64,000 bases of DNA from Oscillospiraceae bacterium (GTDB taxonomy: Bacteria > Bacillota > Clostridia > Oscillospirales > Ruminococcaceae): assembly GCA_021769725.1 (NCBI GenBank), contig JAETSI010000005.1, forward strand, positions 79,204 to 143,203. The letters are read 5' to 3'. Both the position numbers and the translations under genes were made by a program. The notes under the pieces are model-generated. The model did no database searches. It was not told where the DNA came from and worked only from the letters and a program-made list of their open reading frames with translations. Shown here piece after piece: positions 8,472 through 16,883 of the stretch. Positions within the stretch are counted from its first letter, which is position 1. Every line of letters begins with the position of its first letter.

Positions 8472-9038
8472 ATGATTATTGTTCGTAATGCAACTATGGA
8501 AGATGCGGAACGTATCTTGGAAATATATGATTACTATGTAAAAAATACAGCGATAACTTTTGAATATGATACTCCATCCCTTAAAGAATTTAAGGAACGA
8601 ATGAAAGGAACAATGCAGCGGTATCCGTATCTGGTCATTTTGAAAGATGGTAATATTGAAGGGTATGCGTATGCAGGTGTTTTTGTCGGCAGGACTGCAT
8701 ATGACTGGTCGTGTGAAACGACAATTTATCTTGACCATAATGCACAAAAATGTGGAATGGGCAGAATCATTTATGAAGCATTAGAAAAAGCTTTACATGA
8801 CATGGGTATTCTTAACTTATACGCTTGTATTGGCTATCCAGAACATAATGATGAGTATCTGACGACAAACAGTGCCGACTTCCACGCACATCTTGACTTT
8901 GTTAAAGTTGGAGAGTTTCATAATTGCGGATATAAATTTGGTCGTTGGTACAATATGATTTGGATGGAGAAAATTATCGGAAAACATGAAGCAAAACAGC
9001 TTTTGGTTACTTTCTATTCAGATTTGAGGAAAGGCTGA
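8472..9038 (+). CDS. GNAT acetyltransferase, phosphinothricin/methionine-sulfone type
   Basis: 188 residues with the Pat/YncA-like layout: IVRNATMEDAERILEIYDYYV, then FEYDTPSLKEFKERM, YAYAGVFVGRTAYDWSCETTIYL, and the CoA loop CGMGRIIYEALEKALHDMGI. The ending EFHNCGYKFGRWYNMIWMEK is characteristic of the subgroup that acetylates phosphinothricin, methionine sulfone or sulfoximine. The domestic substrate is probably a methionine-derived compound, but that is inference. Confidence 0.87.
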   Translation: MIIVRNATMEDAERILEIYDYYVKNTAITFEYDTPSLKEFKERMKGTMQRYPYLVILKDGNIEGYAYAGVFVGRTAYDWSCETTIYLDHNAQKCGMGRIIYEALEKALHDMGILNLYACIGYPEHNDEYLTTNSADFHAHLDFVKVGEFHNCGYKFGRWYNMIWMEKIIGKHEAKQLLVTFYSDLRKG

Positions 9039-9117
9039 CAAATTCAAGTTTGTTACAGTATGTACCTAAATAAAGATATACAATATTATAGATAAATGAG
9101 AATCATTTGAGGTAAAT

Positions 9118-9483
9118 ATGAAGTTTTTATTTGTGGCTCTTGGCGGAGCAATCGGAGCAACGGGAAGGTATGCAATCAGCCTTATCCCGATTAAGACCGA
9201 ATTTCCCATATTGACTTTGACAACCAATATTATCGGTGCTGTCATGATAGGATTTATTGTCGGCATTGTAAGCGAAAGAAACGATGTTTCCACGAATACG
9301 GTGTTATTCTGTAAAACAGGTATCTGTGGCGGATTTACGACATTCTCGACCTTTTCCCTGGAAGCGGTTACACTTTTGGAAAATAAGTCCTTTTTGACAG
9401 GCGGGATTTATATTGCATTTAGCTTGATCGGCTGTATCATTGGCGTATGGAGCGGCAGGAAGCTGTTCATGTTTGTCGGATGA
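9118..9483 (+). CDS. crcB: Fluoride channel Fluc/CrcB
   Basis: 121 residues with four predicted membrane helices, the usual length for one Fluc subunit, which works as an antiparallel dimer exporting fluoride. Signature blocks are GGAIGATGRYAIS near the start, LTTNIIGAVMIGFI with the conserved Asn, and GICGGFTTFSTFSLE around the pore. Many Bacillota carry two adjacent heteromeric fluc genes; only one is seen here. I found no fluoride riboswitch in the 79-base leader. Confidence 0.93.
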   Translation: MKFLFVALGGAIGATGRYAISLIPIKTEFPILTLTTNIIGAVMIGFIVGIVSERNDVSTNTVLFCKTGICGGFTTFSTFSLEAVTLLENKSFLTGGIYIAFSLIGCIIGVWSGRKLFMFVG

Positions 9484-9510
9484 CAAATCATAAAAATAGG
9501 AGAATACAAT

Positions 9511-9955
9511 ATGGCTTTGGAAAACAAACTGGGTATCACTGATTCGGCAGAGCTTGCAAGAACTGAAGAAAAAACCAGCAAGGCAAGAACAATGAAATTA
9601 TTTGAGAGCGGTATTCTTGAGAATCTGACTCCCGGAACTTTTCATACATTGGCTGAAATCCGCAAATTCCTTTTTGAGGAAATCTATGAATTTGCAGGAA
9701 AAGTCAGAACGGTCAATATTGCAAAAGGCAGTTTTCGATGCAGTAAAGGTTTATCATATTCATTTACGTCTTATGAATGATAATGACGAAGTATATTTCA
9801 GAGATTACTTGAATAAATATCCTGAGGTTGCAAAAGAGTACGAAAGGTTGAAAATATCTTTATGGAAAAAATACGAACACAACAGAGATGAGTACACAAA
9901 AGGAAAAACAAAATTTGTTGATCATTATACGAGATTAGCGAAAAAATATACATAG
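9511..9955 (+). pseudogene. Decayed Fic N-terminus joined to GrpB C-terminus
   Basis: Bases 9511 to about 9735 encode a recognisable Fic-family N-terminus (ENKLGITDSAELAR, then FEEIYEFAGKVRTVNIAKG), but the catalytic HPFxxGNG part is absent. From about 9740, in the frame one base ahead, the sequence encodes the end of a GrpB/UPF0157 protein (YHIHLRLMNDNDEVYFRDYL, then KYPEVAKEYERLK to the stop at 9955). The junction therefore removes the Fic active site and most of GrpB. Neither half can work as in its family. This looks like a deletion that fused two neighbouring genes. The Fic half still has a good ribosome site (AGGAGA) and could make a short peptide. Confidence 0.75.
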
Positions 9956-10041
9956 ATTTTATTTGAAAGGCATTGATAAAAATTATCACTATTAGAAGGG
10001 ATTCTTTTTATTGTGCCAGCGAGCTTTGAGGAATCAGCATT

Positions 10042-10884
10042 ATGATAAAAGATTTTGAAATTATAAAACGGCTTGTCGGAACAAATGTTACAGAAGAAGA
10101 TCTGAAATATGTTGACTGCTATATCAGACCGCAGTTCGGACTTTTCATTCCTATAGCAGGTTCATGCGGATATGCTGCAAAAAATGATCATACACATCCG
10201 TCATACATGATAGTGATTTGTTTTGGAGAAGATACAGAGAAAAAATTCCACTATCATGCCGAAATAACATCACCGGAGATTCCGCATAATGATAAAACAG
10301 GACAGCATTATTATTGCCTTTTAATTGAAAAGGAATATTTTGAAAACCGTTATAGGTTGTATTCTGATGAACTGCCTGTTTTCAGAGAACATTCATTTGA
10401 GCTATGCAGCGATATATTGAAAACAGTGAATACATTTGCATTCGAGTATAGTAAGTCTATGCTGAATTCCGATATTACGCTTGACGCAAACAGCGAAATC
10501 ATCACACATTGGATAATCCGCAGTATTTTTGGCGAGACCCTTGATATGAGAGCAATATCCAACGACTATTCTATTGCAAGAGCACAGCATTATATGGAAC
10601 AGCACTATGCAGAAAATATCACTGTTGCAAGACTGGCGGAATTGGGGTATGTTTCCCCGTCATGTTTTAATCGGAGATTTAAAAAAGAAGTCGGGATAAC
10701 ACCTATTGAATATTTGATAGGCATCAGAATAAAATGTGTAAAAATTCTGCTGAGAAGAAAAGAGATTCCCATGACGGATATTGCAATGTGGTGCGGATTC
10801 GGCAGCAGTGCACATTTTTCTTCCTGTTTTCAAAGCAGGATAGGAATCACTCCCACGGAATACAGGGAAAAATTTAAAGACTAA
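10042..10884 (+). CDS. AraC family transcriptional regulator
   Basis: 280 residues. The N-terminal about 150 residues form a cupin-like sensor (many His: FHYHAEITSPEIPH around 74-87). The C-terminal 100 residues are the double helix-turn-helix: ITVARLAELGYVSPSCFNRRFKKEVGITPIEYL and IPMTDIAMWCGFGSSAHFSSCFQSRIGITPTEYR. GAGG lies upstream of the ATG. Targets are unknown; nearby candidates are the XRE and PNPOx-like genes downstream. Confidence 0.9.
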   Translation: MIKDFEIIKRLVGTNVTEEDLKYVDCYIRPQFGLFIPIAGSCGYAAKNDHTHPSYMIVICFGEDTEKKFHYHAEITSPEIPHNDKTGQHYYCLLIEKEYFENRYRLYSDELPVFREHSFELCSDILKTVNTFAFEYSKSMLNSDITLDANSEIITHWIIRSIFGETLDMRAISNDYSIARAQHYMEQHYAENITVARLAELGYVSPSCFNRRFKKEVGITPIEYLIGIRIKCVKILLRRKEIPMTDIAMWCGFGSSAHFSSCFQSRIGITPTEYREKFKD

Positions 10885-10993
10885 GGTATATCCACGAAGT
10901 GTAGAATTGCCTGTTTTGCGTGATTCTACGGCTCGTGGGTTTATTTTTGGGCAAGAATGTAATATAATTTTGATGAAAGGAGGTCGGCAGACA

Positions 10994-11605
10994 ATGGATC
11001 AGATCAAAACAGGAAAATTCATTGCTCAGATGCGTAAGGAACAAGGACTTACCCAGAGTCAGCTTGCCAATAAACTTTTTATCAGCAATAAGACCATCTC
11101 AAAATGGGAAACCGGAAAAGGATTGCCGGAGGTTTCCCTTATGCTCCCTCTTTGTGAAATTCTCGGAATCAATGTCAACGAGCTGCTCACGGGAGAGAAA
11201 ATATCAATTGCAGAATACAAGGAAAAGGCGGAGGAAAATATGATGAATTTAGTACAGGAAGCTCAGGAGAGCAAAAAGAAATTGATTATTTCGGCGGTTG
11301 TGGCATTTTTGTCAGTATTATCTGCAATACCGCTTATATTAGTCTCGGAAATGTTTGAAATGCCTGTAGCCGCAAGAATTGCACTGTTTGCGATTGCTAT
11401 GACTGTCCTTGTCATCGGAATTGCAGTTGCCTGCATCCTCGACAGAGAAGCAGGAGCCTTTGAATGCAGCAAATGTCATACACGCTTCGTACCAACAATG
11501 TCCGCATACGTCAAAAGTTCCCATATCCTAACCAGAAGAAAGCTGAAATGCCCCAGCTGCGGCTGCAAAAGCTACTGCAAGCACGTTCTTACTAAAAGCA
11601 AATAA
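10994..11605 (+). CDS. XRE regulator with membrane helices and zinc ribbon
   Basis: 203 residues from ATG 10994 (AAAGGAGG at 10976-10983). Residues 1-62 are an XRE helix-turn-helix (GLTQSQLANKLFISNKTISKWETGKGLPE). Two membrane helices follow at about 93-118 and 125-148. The C-terminus is a CxxC-CxxC zinc ribbon (CSKCHTRF ... CPSCGCKSYCKH). This membrane-anchored XRE type is common in Clostridia. It may sense envelope or membrane state and act on DNA near the membrane; the target is not evident. Confidence 0.88.
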   Translation: MDQIKTGKFIAQMRKEQGLTQSQLANKLFISNKTISKWETGKGLPEVSLMLPLCEILGINVNELLTGEKISIAEYKEKAEENMMNLVQEAQESKKKLIISAVVAFLSVLSAIPLILVSEMFEMPVAARIALFAIAMTVLVIGIAVACILDREAGAFECSKCHTRFVPTMSAYVKSSHILTRRKLKCPSCGCKSYCKHVLTKSK

Positions 11606-11685
11606 AGGCTGTATTCTGAAAATATCTGAGCGTATTCTGAAAGCGTTGATTTGGGTTAATGTGCTATAATCATTGTATCAGTTAG

Positions 11686-11841
11686 GGATTGCTCCGAAAT
11701 AAGTTATGCATTTATGCGCAGGATAATTTGTTCTATGCAAGGCGCACGACCGTAGTAATACTGTCGTATTTCAAGGGAGTGCAACGCAGCAGAGGACAAA
11801 TTAGACAAGCAGAAATGTGCAAGTTATTTTGGAGAAATTCC
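11686..11841 (-). repeat. Hairpin repeat family, copy 2
   Basis: Long imperfect arms of about 47 bases (11686-11732 and 11795-11841) pair with each other; the outermost 20 bases differ at only a few positions. The central part carries CAAGGCG, the small hairpin ATAC-TGTC-GTAT and ACGCAG in the same order as the reverse complement of the copy at 21,769. It is therefore the same family in the opposite orientation. It lies between a -10-like TATAAT (11665-11670) and the gene at 11,879, so it would be in that gene's leader. Confidence 0.65.
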
Positions 11842-11878
11842 TTATTACTACAGCAGAATATCAGAAAGGATGATTGCA

Positions 11879-12298
11879 ATGACGGCACAGGAAGTGTATC
11901 GGCTCATGAATGAAAATCCTGCATTTCACCTTGCAACAATGGACGGTAACCAGCCAAGAATAAGAGGAATGCTTTTATTCCGGGCAGACGAAAACGGAAT
12001 ACTGTTTCATACGGCTTCCACAAAAGAGTTATTTGCTCAGATCAAGAAAAATCCCAAGGCAGAGATGTGCTTCTCCTGCAATGGAACACAGATACGAGTG
12101 ACAGGCGTTCTGGAACAGGTTTTTGATGAAAAAATGAAAGAAGAGATTTTTGCTCACCCCACAAGAAAGTTTTTACAGGCATGGAAAGAAAATGGGATTG
12201 GTGATCTTTTGCAGATTTTCGTTATGAAACATTGTACTGCTGTCACGTGGACAATGGAAACGAATTTTGCTCCCAAAGAACCTGTTCAACTTTGCTGA
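11879..12298 (+). CDS. Pyridoxamine 5'-phosphate oxidase family protein
   Basis: 139 residues from ATG 11879, chosen because AAAGGA (11865-11870) is 8 bases upstream; the in-frame ATG at 11870 overlaps the ribosome site. The flavin-binding split-barrel shows in FHLATMDGNQPRIRGMLLF, DENGILFHTASTKELFAQIKKNPKAEMCF and IRVTGVLEQV. It is related to YzzA/nitroimidazole-resistance-like small flavoproteins. The substrate is unknown. Confidence 0.85.
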   Translation: MTAQEVYRLMNENPAFHLATMDGNQPRIRGMLLFRADENGILFHTASTKELFAQIKKNPKAEMCFSCNGTQIRVTGVLEQVFDEKMKEEIFAHPTRKFLQAWKENGIGDLLQIFVMKHCTAVTWTMETNFAPKEPVQLC

Positions 12299-12312
12299 AA
12301 ACTGAATCGAAA

Positions 12313-12349
12313 GAAAACGCAGTATCGAAAGATGCTGTGTTTTCCTTTT
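12313..12349 (+). terminator. Intrinsic terminator after PNPOx gene
   Basis: Fourteen-base-pair stem with two G-U pairs (12313-12326 with 12331-12344) closed by a GAAA tetraloop, then CTTTTGG. The T tract is short. Confidence 0.75.
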
Positions 12350-12944
12350 GGAAAGGATTTTGCCCGTTATATTGCTGATTCTATGATTATTATTTGGCAT
12401 TTTTATCACTATATCAGATAATTCTAGAGATTTGCACTATGGAGTAGATGCTATATTAATCGTTGATGTGCTACTTTGCATACCAGAAATAATTACGCTT
12501 GTGTTTTTGATTTACCGCAGTAATTAAATATGATAAAAGCACTTGCTTAGAGCGATACTCATAAAGAATTTTAAACCCCGAAGCAACTATTTGTGAAATG
12601 CTCCCATTTTGTTAGACAATGTGGTATATTATAAATATACCGATATTGAAACTAATGAAAGGTTTCACTTACTATTGACAGGGTCACTTATTCGGGAACG
12701 CTGATGGAAAGGTGAAAATTTAAGTGTAAATATTCTACAAATTCCGCCCCACATAATGCAGGACGACATTTTTTTATTTTGTGCAAATGTCACAGTAAGT
12801 GTCATAGTCGTATTTTTAGCATAAAAATTAGCCGTTTCTCTTAATTTGAGAATATGTCTTTCTACTATAAAATAGATGAATATAAAAAGTAGCTGTTTTT
12901 CATTTTTAAATACGAATTCCTTTATTTGTTTGAATAAAATCATA
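12350..12944. other. Non-coding interval, possible gene remnant
   Basis: No intact gene is visible. About 12,384-12,526 on the plus strand reads as a hydrophobic C-terminal tail (YGVDAILIVDVLLCIPEIIT then a stop) with no start, which may be a remnant of a small membrane protein. A perfect palindrome GGTATATT-ATA-AATATACC lies at 12623-12641. The minus-strand open frame at 12,665-12,943 has no family features. Confidence 0.4.
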
Positions 12945-13175
12945 TTAGAGCGTGTTCACATAAAAATGCAATGCACGTCCTTTCGGCAAATTTTGACGGA
13001 TACTGCGTTAAAAAAGTTCACCATACGTCAGTATGCTTTCACTTTTTCGAGTCTCGACTGTTGTCTCGGTCGGTGCTTCTGCTTCGCAGAGGTGTCCACT
13101 GGACACCCGCACCCTTGTATTCGCCAAAGTTATGCTCAAAAATCCGCACATTCATTTTACGTGAACACGCTCTAA
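12945..13175 (+). repeat. Hairpin repeat family, copy 3 (long form)
   Basis: Outer arms 12945-12973 and 13149-13175 are near-perfect complements (TTAGAGCGTGTTCAC with GTGAACACGCTCTAA). Inside are CTGCGTT and CACCATACGTCAGTATGCTTTC at 13011-13041, matching the core at 21,823-21,857 with one loop change. This copy has about 80 extra bases containing a second palindrome, GTGTCC-ACT-GGACAC. The short open frames crossing it are not genes. Confidence 0.7.
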
Positions 13176-13243
13176 AATATAAGTCTCAAATTAACTAAAT
13201 GATTTGCCAATCCTTTTAGATTTATTTTTCCATCGTGTTCAAA

Positions 13244-14131
13244 TCAATTCTCCAAAATCCTGATAAAATGATTTGCTTCCCGAAGAACATGATCGGCAAG
13301 CAAAGGAAGTATCAGTGAACGGATCTGGCAACTTTCTATTCCATTTGCTCCCGCTGTTTTAAAGTCTCTGAATTTTTTGGTTTCCGTTATGGAATCAACA
13401 GTTAATGTTCTGTTCTGTGCATTATGGCAGCTGTTCAATAAGGCGGAATAATCTGCCGCAAACCCATCGGCAGAGTTTATCAGCTCGGTTTCTGACGGAT
13501 CCAGCAGACCTCGTATAAAAAGAGCGTGCTCCATCATGATCTGATTCCAGAAGCATTCAACTTCTTTCATAGACTGCATACAGATCTCGCCGTTTTCCTC
13601 CAACATCTGCACGTACTTACGATAGAGCTTTGCTTCTCGTATTATGTGCTCAAGCAGCAATGGATAATTCATTGTAAACATCTGACAGCTGAGTACCTTA
13701 TCAAGAATCTCTTCTTTCAATGCAATCAAGCCGTTAAGCAGCCTGAGAGCCGTCCGGTTCAAAGCCTTCACCTGACCAAATCTGTTTGTAACATCGTGGC
13801 AGTTGCAACTGCTCAGATTCAATTCTCTTCTGGTAATATTACTGTTAATCGGAATTCCGGTCAATTTTTCAGTCTGTCTTTCCGCAACAAGAGTAAATTC
13901 CGTCACGATTTCGCCGGAATTCAGCACTTTTCCACTCACTTTCCCATTACTGAGAGTTATTGCACGACTCAGCAGTTTTTCAAATTCATTTTTATAAAAT
14001 TCCGCTTTCGCAGAAAAATTTTTATTGACCGGAGTAAATCCCGCTTTCAGGAATAACGAATGCTCTTTCATGATACGTCCGAAAAACAGGTGAAGCTCCA
14101 AAGATTGTGCAATATAATTTTCAGTATGCAT
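13244..14131 (-). CDS. DUF2935 protein, predicted metal-binding helical bundle
   Basis: 295 residues from ATG 14131 (GGAGG five bases upstream); a start four codons earlier overlaps that site. It contains two related halves, each ending with a His/Glu motif: FWNQIMMEHALFIRGLLDPSE and LADHVLREANHFIRIL in the second half, and FFGRIMKEHSLFLKAGF and LLEHIIREAKLY in the first. This E-H plus H-x-x-R-E-x arrangement is typical of DUF2935, a ferritin-like four-helix bundle with a proposed di-metal site. The function is uncharacterised. Confidence 0.88.
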   Translation of the reverse strand: MHTENYIAQSLELHLFFGRIMKEHSLFLKAGFTPVNKNFSAKAEFYKNEFEKLLSRAITLSNGKVSGKVLNSGEIVTEFTLVAERQTEKLTGIPINSNITRRELNLSSCNCHDVTNRFGQVKALNRTALRLLNGLIALKEEILDKVLSCQMFTMNYPLLLEHIIREAKLYRKYVQMLEENGEICMQSMKEVECFWNQIMMEHALFIRGLLDPSETELINSADGFAADYSALLNSCHNAQNRTLTVDSITETKKFRDFKTAGANGIESCQIRSLILPLLADHVLREANHFIRILEN

Positions 14132-14169
14132 AGTTTCCTCCATATATAGTAATTACAGATATAATACTA

Positions 14170-14197
14170 AGGGGATTCCGGTTTTAAACCGGAACTC
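14170..14197 (-). terminator. Strong hairpin overlapping the oxidase stop codon
   Basis: TTCCGGTTT (14176-14184) pairs perfectly with AAACCGGAA (14186-14194), and the flanking GGGG/TCCC extend the stem. There is no T tract on the minus side, so termination is likely but not certain. Confidence 0.5.
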
Positions 14198-15420
14198 CCT
14201 TTATTTTTACATTATTCGTATTTGTTATTCTTTTTCTTTTCCACAGACTGCCGAGCGTTCGGCACGCACATTGACAGCGGTACTTGACGCCCTTTTTCAT
14301 AACCCGGAATATGCCCCACATTCCTGATTCTACGTCCCATCTTAAAGAACCGGAACGATAGAGATAATCGCCGGGATATTCAGAAGCTCCGTTTTCCAGC
14401 TCAATATTATAGACACCACCGACGCTTACTGCACCTTGCACAGAAATTCTTCTTGAAAACGGATCATCAGGCTGCGAAAGCCAGTTATGGCCATGAAGTG
14501 CAAAGCTGATATTTCTTGGCTTATCTGCCGACATAAGATACCGGATCATGACACGCTCGCCTGTATACGCTTCAAACAATGGGGTTGCCGGGTCTCCGTG
14601 TGCTTTTGAACTGAAAATCTTACTGATAACCGGGTTGCGTTTGAGTCGGTTAAAAAAGCGTTCCGAACGATAATTGAAGCCCTTTTCTCCCGTATCTTCA
14701 TGGTCAACGCCTCCGTGTCCGGTATCTTCTCCCTGCTCAGATGTTTTAATCAGATTTCCGTCTTTGTAAGCAGTCGGATGCCATTATGAGCAAACAGCAC
14801 AAATTCCCGGAACGCCTTTACTCCCGGAGCTGTAATGACCGCCTGTTCATTAAAATTCTCCTTTTGAAAGGAACATTTACAGTAATACTGTGCGGCAGGC
14901 GGCTCAATTATAATTGCACCAAACAAGCCGTGATATCTGTGATTACGCAAATCTCCAAATGAACTGAGCATACAGGTTCCGTATTCCTTATCGGCATGCC
15001 ATAAATATTTAATGCGTTCCCCCGGTGCAGCAGTTTGTTCCGGTTTGTTAAAACCTACATTTACTCCTGCGGAATATACAGGGCAATGCTTCAAAAACTG
15101 CGGACTAAGTGAAACCCTGTCTGAGGGTTCGTGGTACATATCAAGCGGAACCGAGGGATAATCATGATACAATACCGGCTTGTCAAACAGATTATGCAGC
15201 GTAATTTCAATCCAGTCTCCAGCATTTGCACGCAGTATCAAAGGTATCGGCTTTTTTCTTCCGCACCTGACATCTTCAGCGTTTTCCAAGGGTACGAAAA
15301 GCATACCCTCAGGGTCATGGTCGCCGTAACGGTTATACTCGATATCCGTCTGAATTGCAGCAATTTCAAACTTGCGTATTTTTGCTCCTTCCGGCGGACA
15401 AATCGGATTGTCATTACAAA
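14184..15420 (-). pseudogene. Multicopper oxidase remnant, truncated and frameshifted
   Basis: Two frames read as one oxidase. The upstream frame (about 15,412 down to 14,767) has DWIEITLHNLFDKP, YSAGVNVGFNKPEQ, GERIKYLWHADKEYG and HRYHGLFGAIIIEPP and reaches HNGIRLL. The downstream frame continues at once with KDGNLIKT and ends with ISFALHGHNW, YPGDYLYRSGS and SGMWGIFRV, a C-terminal copper-domain pattern. Loss of a single base near 14,767 explains the shift. The N-terminus is also missing: upstream of about 15,412 the frame runs on with no oxidase-like sequence. Several histidine positions of the middle copper motif also look altered (SSFGDLRNHRYHGLFG). A sequencing error could explain the shift but not the lost N-terminus. 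Confidence 0.75.
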
Positions 15421-15652
15421 AACACCTTTCAAATAAAAGTTGAAATATATAATATCTCAATTTAATATATGATAGTTTTTCCAGATAGGTTCTGAATGAT
15501 AAAGCACATCTTACTCTCCTTAGTTGTCCATAAAATCTTGCCCACACCAGAAGTTCGTTTCCCTTGTGGATTGTAACTTTGCGAATAACAAAAAGTTTTG
15601 CGTAATAAGAGAGTGTCGACAAATATTGCAGCCTTTTTACAGCATTCCAATT

Positions 15653-15841
15653 TCACTTCAATATTGCCTGAGCAATCCCGGCCTGCATCCTGTTTACTTC
15701 ATATTCAGCTTTTTCCAGTCGATGTTTTTCCAATTTCTGTACAAACTTTTTATTGTTAGGTAACTTCTCAGCTTTCGCTGTCGTTAAATGTTTACCATTT
15801 ACAGGCTTGAATCTGTTTCGGATGTCTCTGGAAACTCCAAC
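15653..15841 (-). pseudogene. C-terminal fragment of an unrecognised gene
   Basis: A 60-residue reading frame with no start of its own ends in a Lys/Glu-rich helical tail (AKAEKLPNNKKFVQKLEKH ... YEVNRMQAGIAQAILK). It is protein-like, but I cannot assign a family. It lies between the broken oxidase and folD, next to sequence that also looks scrambled, so it is probably debris from a past insertion or deletion. The rest of 15,421-15,961 holds nothing I can support. Confidence 0.35.
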
Positions 15842-15961
15842 TCAAAGGGCGGTAATTATGACTACGGTAATGATTTGTTTTAGCTTATTTTTGACACCTT
15901 ATTTGACACCCACTTTTAAACATTATAGCTAATTTATAACAATCCATAACAAACATTTAAG

Positions 15962-16009
15962 AAAAAGAAAAGCACCGGAATTGCCATGATACAGGCTTTT
16001 ACGGTGCTT
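15962..16009 (-). terminator. Terminator of the folD operon
   Basis: On the minus strand AAGCACCG and CGGTGCTT (16002-16009 and 15970-15977) form an 8-bp stem around a 24-nt loop, followed by TTTCTTTTTC. The loop is large but the U-rich tail is good. Confidence 0.65.
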
Positions 16010-16024
16010 AATTCTTTGGGATTT

Positions 16025-16882
16025 TTATTCAATACCCGCCTGCTGTTTAGCGGCAGTAAGCGTATTTTTCATAAGCATGGCAATAGTCATAGGACCTACT
16101 CCGCCGGGAACAGGTGTGATATATGAAGCTTTTTTCTCGGCAGATTCAAACTCGACATCGCCGCAAAGCTTTCCATTTTCAAGACGGTTCATTCCTACGT
16201 CTATAACTACGGCGCCCTCCTTTATCATATCTCCTGTAACAAAGTTTGCCTTTCCGACAGCAACAACAAGAATATCTGCGCCAAGACAGATTTCTTTAAG
16301 ATTCTGCGTTTTGGAATGACAGATAGTTACAGTACCGCTCTTGTGGAGAAGCAGCATTGCCATAGGCTTGCCTACGATATTGCTTCTGCCGATAACAACG
16401 CACTGCTTTCCTGATATCTCAGTGCCGGTACTCTCGATAAGGCGCATAACACCGGCAGGCGTGCAGGGCAGGAATGCGTACTTGCCTATCATGATCTTTC
16501 CAACATTAATAGCGTGAAAAGCGTCAACGTCCTTGTCGGGTGAAATAGCGTCGATCACCTTCTTTTCGTCAATATGCGCAGGAAGCGGAAGCTGAACCAG
16601 AATACCGTTTACTCTATCATCACGATTAAGTACAGTTATAAGATCAAGCAGCTGCTCCTGAGTTGTATTTTCATCCAGAGCATACTCAAAAGACTGGAAT
16701 CCTACTGCCTCACACGCTTTCTTCTTATTGTTTACGTAAACCCTTGAAGCAGGATTGTTTCCGACAATAACAACTGCCAGACCTATTTTCAGTCCTTTTT
16801 CCTCTTTAAGTTTTGCCGTTTCCTCTGCAACTTCCTGCTTTACGGCAGCCGAAACTGCCTTTCCGTCAATGATCTGTGCCAT
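16025..16882 (-). CDS. folD: Methylenetetrahydrofolate dehydrogenase/cyclohydrolase
   Basis: 285 residues, normal for FolD, which interconverts 5,10-methylene-THF and 10-formyl-THF using NADP. The signatures are in order: [17 protein letters not shown] with the catalytic lysine, [35 protein letters not shown], the nucleotide-binding [17 protein letters not shown], and [17 protein letters not shown]. The start lies one base after the lgt stop, so it is the last gene of the peptidase-lgt-folD unit. Confidence 0.98.
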   Translation of the reverse strand: MAQIIDGKAVSAAVKQEVAEETAKLKEEKGLKIGLAVVIVGNNPASRVYVNNKKKACEAVGFQSFEYALDENTTQEQLLDLITVLNRDDRVNGILVQLPLPAHIDEKKVIDAISPDKDVDAFHAINVGKIMIGKYAFLPCTPAGVMRLIESTGTEISGKQCVVIGRSNIVGKPMAMLLLHKSGTVTICHSKTQNLKEICLGADILVVAVGKANFVTGDMIKEGAVVIDVGMNRLENGKLCGDVEFESAEKKASYITPVPGGVGPMTIAMLMKNTLTAAKQQAGIE

Positions 16883-16883
16883 T

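Noticed and set aside
9039..9117. Possible fluoride riboswitch before crcB
   Set aside because: The 79-base leader lacks the conserved pseudoknot pattern; only a small AAATGA/TCATTT stem is present.
12665..12943. Minus-strand frame of 92 codons
   Set aside because: No ribosome site or family features, A/T-rich composition and overlap with the non-coding interval.
15412..15622. N-terminal 70 residues of the open frame upstream of the oxidase remnant as part of the enzyme
   Set aside because: Composition and content show no oxidase features; it looks like read-through of unrelated sequence.
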